A DNA stretch of 64,000 nt, taken from positions 68,436,857-68,500,856 of the forward strand of contig JBANSL010000017.1 of NCBI GenBank assembly GCA_037127255.1, read 5' to 3'. The notes under the pieces were generated by a model that saw only the letters and a list, made by a program, of their open reading frames with translations, ran no database searches and had not been told where the DNA came from. This DNA comes from Persicaria tinctoria (taxonomy: Eukaryota; Streptophyta; Magnoliopsida; Caryophyllales; Polygonaceae). Every line of letters begins with the position of its first letter. Position 1 is the stretch's first letter. The translations under genes were made by a program, and so were the position numbers. Positions 54,790 to 64,000 of the stretch are shown here, in pieces.

Positions 54790-56625
54790 TTAATCAGACT
54801 GGTAATTAATTGTTTTTCATAAGATAAAAATTTAGATAATATCCGACCTTAGTAAACTATATCATCAAGTATTATTTTTCATGCTCATTAAAACCAGTGG
54901 CTCTAAGAAGATGATCTGATTAAACGCGTTACGCGTGCATAAAATTAGTCGATCACCTTAATTAATAACTTAATTGATCTCATAAAAAGATAGGAGAATA
55001 TATAGACTCGTTGTAATTTAAAATACTAGGAAAATAACGAAAATGATATATCTCCAACTAATTTAAAAAAAAAAAAAAAATGGAAAAGCCAATTCAAAAT
55101 TAATAATTGAGATGAAAGTTTGATGAAAGAAGCTAGGTTGATAATTTGAAGTGTGACAGACCAATCATGTCCTCCGAGTTATAAATTAAACTAATAAAAC
55201 AGTTAAATCTAGTATAATATTAATTATGATAATGTTCTCAATGCAATTATAAGATAAGCTTTAGCTCTTAAATACGGGTATTAATTAAAATGCCTCGAAC
55301 TACACATCCTAAGAATTTGGATAGAAAGAGATTCGCTAATAATCATTAATCACCTGAAGGTTAACAGTTCTTACCCCTGATCGAAAAATTGAAATAATTA
55401 TGTCTGACATTAAATTTATGCTACAAAATCTGAGAGATATTTACTTCTCTCATGTGCCTCGTAGGAATAAAGTGCAGATAAGGTTACACATATTTACCGC
55501 TTGTTAGATCTCATCTTTTAGAATAAAGTGCAGATAAGTTTTTTCCTTAGTAATACTTACCATATGTTACATATTATTGATTAGAATATATTATTATATA
55601 CATTAATTGCATGAGGAATACGTGGACTCTTAAAAAGTCTTAATATGCTTTAGTTTGGTAATTAATCGCAATCAAAGCATTTCGTGTTAGACTTAATTAA
55701 AAAAATTGATTGGAAAATAATTAACTAGTAAATCCTACCATATCTTTGAATGATTAATAAATCAAAATCAGTTATACAGTACTAATTAAGCAGACTTAAT
55801 TTTCTTTTATATACCGGCCATCTCATCGGCATACGTAATTAAACTAAATGACTAGTACTTAACTACTTATATAGCTAGTTATAGTGCTTAAGCATTTATT
55901 AATGAAAGCCACAACTTTGATCTCCTTCGTGTATATTATTACATTCTATAGTTCGTACAAATTTAATATTTTTTAAAGAAAGACTAAAGTACGTCTAGTA
56001 GATTTGTCCTTCACGCAAGGTAGGTAGGTCGTTGAGAGCCATCATATTCAGGTTGTGTTTTAATTTATGCTCATGACTCGGTTATTCAGGTCGGGTTTGG
56101 GTGGGTCACTTCGGATCTCGGGTTAAACAGGTTTCGGATAAAACGGGTTCCGGGTATTTCCGGGTTGACTCGAACCCGAGTTTCACCGGATTTCGGCTCA
56201 ATTCGGGTTGGATTCGGGTTTGTCAATTTTTTCTTTTTTAAATTAAAAAAATCATAATTTGATAATTTTACAATAAAATTTAATTATATAAAAAATAATT
56301 AATTATATATAATTATAAATCAACCGGGTCACCGGGTAAATCGGTTCAAAATTACAGGGTCAATCGGGTCGAAATCCAGATTACCCGAAAAAATTTCGGT
56401 TTTTCGGGTTCGGGTCGGAAAAAATTTCTGGGTCAAAAATTTCGGGTTCGAATAAAAAAATTTCCGGGCGTTCGGATCGGGTCAACCGGGTCGTGTTGTA
56501 TTTTGACATGTCTACTCATAATCCTAATTAAAATGCGTGTGTGTATATAAGTATGATTTTTTAATCTATATATACTATCAAGGTATAGAGTGGTGATTGG
56601 TCAGTGGTGGTCGTATGTTTAGGTA
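54790..56625. other. AT-rich intergenic DNA with a GGGTTCGGGT-rich block
   Basis: No gene. At 56090-56510 CGGGT/ACCCG repeats cluster in two zones around an AT-rich centre. The right margin reads TATTTTGACATGTCTAC, a known style of hAT MITE terminus. No matching left end or duplication was seen, so it is probably a truncated hAT-like MITE. Confidence 0.5.
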
Positions 56626-56795
56626 GAGGGTGTGAAGAGAACAGATCAATTCAATGTTGCTGCTGTAAGCAACAGATCAAGGCCAAAACAGGCTAAAACT
56701 TCAGTGACTATGAAATCACTGTTTCATTGAAAGCTATCCAGGAAAGGAAGATGCCTGACGGCACAAAGAGAGCAATGTTTTATGATCCCAAAACC

Positions 56796-58789
56796 TGTTG
56801 TAGGAGGAAATCGAGTATGAAATATAACAAAATAAATCAAACCAGATTCTGCCCACGCAAATAATTACAAGACCTCCTCCTGATGTAGCAGTGGAAGTCA
56901 GGATCGATCCACGAGGAAGCGTGTCAGCGGATCCTAGGTAGCGGAGAAATCTCACGGACAGAAGTCAACAACAGGGTCCTCGATCTCGACTAGGGTAGTC
57001 GACAGAAGATCGGACAGTCGAACACAGCGCAGCAGCAAGCACAGGGTGTGGTCGATATCGAGTAGCCTTCGTCTGGGTCGAGTGGGTCTGGTCGAGTTCC
57101 TGCACACAGTAAGCTACGGCGACTCTGGGTCGAGGATCAGTAGTCGAGATCGACCAGGGCTTGGTCGAGGTCGACGAGGGCAGAAACTTAAAACGAAAAC
57201 GAAAGAAAGTAAAAACAATTGCTTTGGGGTTTCGACTAAACTTAATGTAAAAGGACTTCCAAGATTGGGGTTTGCAACGACAATAACCAAGCATGCATAA
57301 GGTAGAACCAAACAGATATTCATATAATTCGCATTAAAGGACTAAGCTTTCGCCTTTTCCAACAATTAGACAACTCTCTCAAGAAACCCTAATTGTCTCT
57401 ACCGATTTTATGTTTATAATCCAAGTTGTTAGCATGGATCTCCATTAGATGGGCAATAAACACATCAACAAGTAGGAAAATGCTCAAAACATGATAAAGG
57501 TCGGATCTTTACCTCAAATATGCATGGCTATCATCGGGCTCGCCCCAACCCTAGAAGTGGGTTGACTACTCGCGCTTCATCATAATTAAAGACATCAATA
57601 ATAAAGGAAATAAACTTGCATTAATAAAATAAAATAGAGCTTACAACCAAAGGAAGTCAATTCCGCTCTCGCTTCACAAAACTCCTCTTGGCCACTCACT
57701 CTCTCTCTCTCCTACTACTTCTCCTACTAAAATTGAATGAATAAAACTGAGCCCCATGGGCTTTATTTATAGGCTTCTTGTCCTTGCTATTCTAGGAAAG
57801 AAATATCTATCTATATCTAAAATTATATCTAAAAGGCTTTAAAGATAAATAAAAGACATAACACAATTAAATCCAAAAATAGGAATTATATCTAAAAGGT
57901 CTTCAATGGATAGAACTCTCTTCTTCATGGTAGATCTTGATAGATTTTCGGATAGAGTCAGCAATCTTCGCGCCCAAGCAATCCCAAGTCGAGTAGGATT
58001 CGTTGAACCGGGTAACACGGCTCTGGAGGTCTACTCGATCTCGACCAGGGTCTTGTCGATCTCGAGTAGGGTTGACTGGCTCGGCTTCGTCGTCTCGGCT
58101 AGCTGGTGCTCGACAGACTCGGACATGGCTCCTGGTGCTCGTCGATGTCGAGTAGCTCTCGTCGACCTCGAGTAGACTGGTTATGTCAACTGGGTCTTCT
58201 CGGGTGGCTCTACTCGACAGGCTCGGATCTGGACTCAAGGCTCGTCGACCTCGACTAGGTCTCGTCGAGGTCGAGTAGGGTGTGGTCTTCTCTGGTCGAG
58301 TAGCTTCTCCTCGGCATGGACTCGGGCAGGCGCTGGGAGGCTCGTCGATCTCGACAAGGTCTCGTCGAGGTCGAGTAGGGTTGCCGGCCTCCTGGTCAGG
58401 TCGGGTAGCCTTCTCCTCGAGTCTGAGTCCTGGCTCCCCTCTTTGTCGACCTCGAGTAGCTGTACTCGATGTCGAGTAGGGTTCGGGTTCTTCGTCTTCT
58501 GTTTCTCGACTCAGGCTCCTCGATGATGGCTGGTGCCTAGGCAAGTCTTATCGAGATCGACTAAGCTTAGTCGATGTCGATGGCCTTGTGTTCTGATTCT
58601 CGCTCCTTGGTTTTCTTCCGAAATGATTCCATATTCTGCGATATTAAATAGAAACTTATGTAGATCTCCATTTCTGACAATTAAGCATATACTACATAAA
58701 TTCGACATATTCCCAACCCGAAATATGCAAAATGTAAGGAATATGGAACTAAAGTATGCATAAAGACATGGCTAATTAAGCTCACAACA
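56796..58789 (-). mobile_element. 2-kb solo LTR inserted in the copia LTR
   Basis: A 1,994-bp unit starts TGTTGTAGG and ends CTCACAACA (TGTTGT/ACAACA inverted tips), flanked by the 5-bp duplication AAACC (56791-56795 and 58790-58794). It has no polyprotein domain or primer-binding site inside, so it fits a solo LTR. Two zones (57045-57175 and 57990-58590) are dense in TCGAGTAGG/CTCGTCGA motifs. A minus-strand TATA-like CTATAAATAAAG lies at about 57760-57771, which suggests minus orientation. A minus frame (57903-58544) reads YSTST repeats and is probably not a gene. Confidence 0.75.
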
Positions 58790-59025
58790 AAACCCTACAG
58801 AAAACAAGGTGAGGTGCCAGCTTAAATAGCATGGATCTCTCACTCAGGATTGGTGGATCACAAACAGACAAAAAAGCTAGCTGTCTTATTACATTGCACT
58901 GAAATGCAGCTGAAATTTAAGCAAAATGAAATGCAGTAAAGGCTAAGAGAAACCAGTGACATAATGCTTGGATTATGGTCTTGTATTATGAATTTGAGCA
59001 AGATCATAATCTTCACATCCCCCCC

Positions 59026-62000
59026 TCAAGTTGGACTATGTTGGAAACCAACAAGGCCTAACTTGAGAGATAAAAAGTGGTGCTGCTGTGCACCCAGTGG
59101 CTTAGTCAATATATCAGCAAGTTGAACCCCTGTTCTCACATGTTGAGGCAACACAAATCCTTCAATGAGATGCTGCCTGATAAAGTGACAGTCAATCTTC
59201 AAATGCTTAGTCCTTTCATGAAAGACTGGATTCTCAGCAATGTGAATGGCAGCTTTGTTATCACAAAACAAAGGAATGGGTAAGAAAGACTGGATTCTCA
59301 AGGCTTGCAAAATGCCATAAACCCAAATCAGCTCACTAGTAGTGGATGACATACTTCTATATTCAGCCTCAGCAGATGATTTAGAAACAGTGGTCTGTTT
59401 CTTAGTTTTCCATGAAATAAGAGATGTTCCAATGAACACAGCATAACCTGTAAGAGATTTAGCACTAAACTGGCATGCTCCCCAATCTGCATCTGAGTAG
59501 GCTGAGATGGATAGGTTACAAAATTTAGGATAGAATAATCCCACTCCCACTGATCCTTTCAGGTACCTCACCACATGCATAGCTGCATCCAGATGAGGTT
59601 GTCTGGGTTCTGTCATAAACTGACTTAGATGTTGTACAGCATATGTGATGTCTGGCCTTGTGAGGTTTAAGAATAGTAGCCTGCCAATCAATCTTCTATA
59701 GACCTCAGTATCTGCTACAAGTGCTCCTGTATCTGTAGAGAGCTTAAGTCCTCTTGGGAGAGGGAAGGTGGCAGGAGAGCATCCCATCATGTTACAATCT
59801 TCTAGTATGTCCAGGACATACTTTCTTTGGTGAAGATGAGTTCATGTGGCATCCCTGAAGACTTCAAGCCCTAGGAAATATCTGGCCAAGCCAAGATCCT
59901 TGATGGTAAACTTGGCGTCTAAAGCTTTCTTTGTTAAGGCAATAGCAGGAGCATCATCACCAGTGAGCAAGACATCATCAACATATACAAGAGCCACGGC
60001 AATCCCTGCAGTAATGACCCTTACAAATAAGCTATAATCATCAAGACTTTGAGTATAACCAAGACTTACAAGGAATTTACATAGTTCAACATTCCACTGT
60101 CTTGAGGCCTGCTTAAGGCCATATAAGGATTTTTTTAATCTGCACACCAGATTAGGGGTTCTCAAATGAAGTCCTTCAGGAGGCTTCATATAAACTTCTT
60201 CATCTAGTGAAACATGCAAGAAGGCATTGTTCACATCCAGTTGATACAATGGCCAGTTTTTTGCTGTTGCAACTGCTAGCAGAATTCTTACTGTACTGAA
60301 TTTAGCAACTAGAGAGAAAGTGTGCTTGTAATCTTTCCCTTTGATCTGATTATACCCCTTGGCAACCAACCTTGCCTTGTATCTTTCTACTGATCCATCA
60401 GGCTTATACTTGATTTTATAAACCCATTTACTACCTATTGCCCTATTACCAGGAGGCAGTTCCATGAGATCCCAAGTCTGGTTCTTATCTAGAGCCTCCA
60501 GTTCATGATTCATAGCATCTATCCAGTGGCTGTCTTTAACAGCTTGCTTGAAATGAGATGGCTCATGGATCATCACCATGTTGACAAAGGATGTGACAAA
60601 TGGTTTGTCCATCAAGTCTGGATTTTCAAAACAAGATGCTAGGAAACTCGGTGAAAAAGAGTTAGTTCTTCCATGAGGATGGCTAATATAATCCTGGAGC
60701 TTCCTTGGTTGTACAATTTGCCTGGTGGATCTTCTTAAAGGAGGGAATGTTGTTTCATCATTTAGGATCTCCTGTGATATGATAGGCAAGGAAACTGATC
60801 TATTAGAGCTTTCTGAATCAGCAACAACAGATGGTAATATCTCAGGGGAACCAGCTGATGCCTGAGACTCATGATCAACTGAAGGAGATGGCTGTTCTTG
60901 TGGAATCTGATCAGATGGAGGATTAAGAAACACTTGAGTAGGTGAAGTAAAGTCATCTACAGCTGGATTGACTAGAGGCAAGGTATATGCTGGTGTTACT
61001 GATCCAGGTTTTAAGACATCTGAATTCTCCTTGAAAGGGAAAGTATCCTCTTGGAAAATAACATCTCTGCAATGAAATGTAACTTTGGAATCTAAATCCC
61101 AAAGTTTGTAAGCCTTTTGCCCATGAGGGTAGCTTAGGAGCACACACTTTCTTCCCCTTTCATGCAATTTATCCCTATTTTGAAAGGCTACAGGAGCATA
61201 ACATAGGCAACCAATGATTTTCAACTCATCATATGCAGGAGGCTTACCAAATAGCATTTCAAATGGAGTTTTCCACTCCAAAATTTCAACTGGCAGTTTG
61301 TTGATGATGTGTGTTGCAGCTAACACACATTCTCCCCAGAATTTTAAAGGTAACCCTGCATGAATTCTCAGTGATCTGGCAGTCTCAATGAGATGCCTAT
61401 GCTTCCTCTCTACTCTCCCATTCTGCTGAGGTGTGTAGGGAACACTTTTCTGATGCAAAATCCCATGAGTTGCAAGGAACTCATTGCACTGATTGGAGGT
61501 GAATTCACCACCATTATCTGACCTGATGCATTTGATTGTACAATCAAATTGTGTTTTCACATAGGTCACAAAATCACAAATGGTTTTAAAAACCTGTGAT
61601 TTAGACTTAAGCAAAAAAGTCCAGGTTATCCTGGTGCAATCATCTAACACAGTTAAAAAGTACTGAAAGCCATTGTAAGTTGACACACTGTAAGGACCCC
61701 AAACATCCATGTGAATAAGATCAAAAGGTTTAGCAGCTCTGGCAGTGCTTCTTTCAAAAGGCAGTCTGTGATGCTTACATAAAGCACATATCTCACAATG
61801 AAACTGATCAAAATTAAACTGATTAACATGACTCAAGTGTCTCATCTTAGAAACAGATGTATGTCCAAGCCTAGCATGGCTCAAGTCTAAACTGCTACTA
61901 GCTTTATTACAAAATATGGATGATGTCTTCAAAACTTCATCAGTTCTTTTCTTCTCAATCCAGCTTCCAATCTGATCAGAAGTCCACACTTTGTATAAGC

Positions 62001-63534
62001 CATGTTTTCTTTTTCCTGCCAGCAACACTCTTCTAGTTCTAGGGTCCTGGATAAAACAAGATGATCGAGTGAAAACTGCTATTAGCTCATTATCATCTAG
62101 CAACTTTCCAACTGACAAAAGGCAGTGTTTAAAATCTGGTACTAAGAGGACATCCTTCAAGGCCATTTGACCTGTAAGTTGGAGTTCTCCCATTTCATTA
62201 ACAGTTTTAACTGTCCCATCAGGCAAACCAATATGAACCTGCTTATTCAACTGTATTTTGTTCAAAATATAAGATTCAGAGGGCATCATGTGATCAGTTG
62301 CCCCTGGGTCAATTATCCACTCAATGCCATTGCTTACTGGCTGACTAGAAATATCTAGAGAAGATGAAACTTTACCTGCAAAGTTGGCATAAGAGCTCTC
62401 ACTGTTACTCTTCTGTGCCATCTTCTTCATAATTTCCTGATACACTGCATTAACCATGGATGTATCCACTTTGCTGTCCATCCCTATCTTCTCTATCTCA
62501 TTATCAAGAGGTGTGTTCATCATTCCAGCATTCACAGATCCTGCAGCATTAGCTGATCCCTTGCTAGGTGCACTGTCTTTCTGGCCAGCTCTCAGCTCCT
62601 TGTACCAATCTGGAATCCCATGCAGTTTGAAGCAAGTATCTGCTCCATGCCCTTTATAACCACAGTGAGTGCATTTCATCTCACTCTTAAGCCTCTTGAT
62701 TTCCCTCCAGTCTTTCTTGGGTGGAGGATTGCTCCCTGCACTAGGCCCCTGGTAGCTAAACATGTTCTTGCTCACAGCAAAAGCATTAACATCAGACATA
62801 GCAGATTGAGTGGATCCTGAAGCAGTTGTGCCTCCCTCAACCTGTTGAAGTATGTAATAAGCTTTTCCCACTGTAGGCAAAGGATCCTGTGCAAGGATCT
62901 GATTCCTGGCAGCCTCATACCTATCATTCAAACTAGCCAGTAACTGCATCAGCTTGTTCTTTGAGTCTATCTCATTAAACTTCTTAACCAGATCACACTT
63001 ACACTGCTTCATGACTCCACATGTGCATTCAGGCAGCCTCTCAAGAACTTGTAGCTCATCCCAGTACCTTTTCAAGGTATTGTACACTTCTCCCAAGGTC
63101 ATGCTCCCTTGAGATACATTGCTTAGTTTCTTCTTAAGTTGAAAGATCTGAGGTGCATTGTTCTGGTTGTACCTTTCAACCACCTCATCCCACAGCTCTT
63201 TTGCAGACTCCACAAACATCAGACCCTCTGCTATTCCCTTACTCATTGAGTTTAACATCCAACACCTGACCATAAAGTCTGCTCTCACCCATTTCTGATG
63301 ATCTGCAGACGTCTCTACTGGTTGCTCACAAGTCTCATTCACAAAACCAAGTTTACACTTGGCACCTAGAGCCATGGTTACTCCCCTACTCCAGGTCACA
63401 AAGTTTGACCCATCAAAAGGAATAGTCACCAGTTGGGCTCCAGGATGATCAGAATTTGATAAATAGAGTGGGTCACTGGGATTACCTAAATTGTTGCTTT
63501 CCACTTCATTGTTGCTGTTGTTAACGTCTGGCAT
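59026..63534 (-). pseudogene. Copia gag-pol, one visible break
   Basis: It starts at the ATG at 63534 (MPDVNNSNNEVESNN) and is open for 1,230 codons to 59842; after a break at about 59790-59842 it resumes to 59026. Domains in order: gag; CCHC knuckle CTHCGYKGHGADTC; protease; pre-integrase (HARLGHTSVSKM, CEICALCKHH); integrase (IRSDNGGEFTS, PQQNGRVERKHRHLIE); RT (QLDVNNAFLHV, LVYVDDVLLTG); RNase H (SDADWGACQF, SSAEAEYRSM, LFCDNKAAIH). The break, a TGA in the RT-RNase H connection, looks like a small indel. The protease motif reads IDPGATDH where DSGA or DTGA is usual. Confidence 0.9.
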
Positions 63535-63971
63535 CTTCTTCTTTTAGCTTGAAAAAACCACCTTTCGCTCTGATACCATGTGAAGAGAATAGATCAATTC
63601 AATGTTGCTGCTGTAAGCAACAGATCAAGGCCAAAACAGGCTAAAACTTCAGTGACTATGAAATCACTGTTTCATTGAAAGCTATCCAGGAAAGGAAGAT
63701 GCCTGACGGCACAAAGAGAGCAATGTTTTATGATCCCAAAACCCTACAGAAAACAAGGTGAGGTGCCAGCTTAAATAGCATGGATCTCTCACTCAGGATT
63801 GGTGGATCACAAACAGACAAAAAAGCTAGTTGTCTTATTACATTGCACTGAAATGCAGCTGAAATTTAAGCAAAATGAAATGTAGTAAAGGCTAAGAGAA
63901 ACCAGTGACATAATGCTTGGATTATGGTCTTGTATTATGAATTTGAGCAAGATCATAATCTTCACAGAGGG

Positions 63972-64000
63972 GAGGATAGGGAGGGGCGAAAGTTGATGTT
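63972..64000. other. Right flank of the copia element
   Basis: Only about 30 bp of purine-rich flank follow the GAGGG duplication; nothing else can be said. Confidence 0.4.

Larger units (their letters stand above)
56631..63966 (-). mobile_element. Ty1/copia retrotransposon, nearly intact
   Basis: It is flanked by the 5-bp duplication GAGGG (56626-56630 and 63967-63971). The right LTR is 63579-63966. The left LTR is 56631-56795 plus 58795-59017, split by a solo LTR. Each LTR is 388 bp once the insert is removed, with about three differences by eye, all C/T. On the minus strand the primer-binding site TGGTATCAGAGC (63578-63567) directly abuts the 5' LTR, and a purine tract GAGGGGGGGATG abuts the 3' LTR (59018-59028). 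Net length is about 5.3 kb. Confidence 0.94.

Noticed and set aside
57903..58544. 213-codon minus-strand frame with YSTST repeats as a gene
   Set aside because: It lies wholly inside a solo LTR and is produced by the TCGAGTAGG repeats; no domain, no conserved start context.

Overview
This window is eudicot plant nuclear DNA. It holds one recognisable host gene and a deep nest of transposable elements. A eudicot is indicated by the R2R3-MYB gene with a canonical intron, by plant-type copia, gypsy, LINE, hAT, CACTA, Stowaway and Mutator-like (MULE) elements, and by a MULE carrying a DUF1985 plus Ulp1-type protease gene. The species cannot be named from the sequence.

Layout. 0.5-2.9 kb: an R2R3-MYB gene of the MYB20/MYB43 type (exons 851-1113 and 2105-2831) whose single intron holds one clean and one decayed Stowaway MITE. 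3.3-8.5 kb: a retroposon tail, a small MULE with about 150-bp inverted ends, hAT-like elements, a TRIM-like LTR and a SINE-like segment. 10.4-16.0 kb: a solo LTR (site duplication TTTAG) split by a 4.6-kb CACTA element that carries host exon fragments. 17.7-28.0 kb: a hAT-like element (8-bp duplication ATTGTTAT) split by a rearranged Ty3/gypsy element folded back on itself, with two roughly 3-kb arms around a 2.95-kb centre. 28.3-30.7 kb: MITEs and an AAT microsatellite. 30.8-39.8 kb: a complete 9-kb MULE with a 9-bp duplication TTGTTAATT, an apparently intact transposase gene (+) and an apparently intact eight-exon DUF1985/Ulp1 gene (-). 41.0-48.2 kb: a Stowaway element, a truncated LINE and hAT-like elements rich in GAGCTCGAGCTCG-type motifs. 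48.1-54.8 kb: a truncated LINE interrupted by a degenerate copia element (duplication TTCTC). 56.6-64.0 kb: a young copia element (duplication GAGGG) whose left LTR is split by a 2-kb solo LTR (duplication AAACC).

Main point of interest. In the 9-kb MULE the 8-mer TGCTGACA/TGTCAGCA occurs about 29 times by eye, against about 0.3 expected, in exons, introns and intergenic DNA. DUF1985 and Ulp1 domains occur in the VANC-type anti-silencing proteins of Arabidopsis VANDAL MULEs, which bind short motifs dispersed over their own element. The MULE is therefore a strong candidate for a self-recognising anti-silencing system: transposase, VANC-like factor and its own target motif. The repertoire is inferred from domain architecture and motif density; binding and function are untested.

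All boundaries were read by eye, and target-site duplications were used wherever I could find them. Splice junctions are inferred from GT/AG signals and reading-frame continuity.
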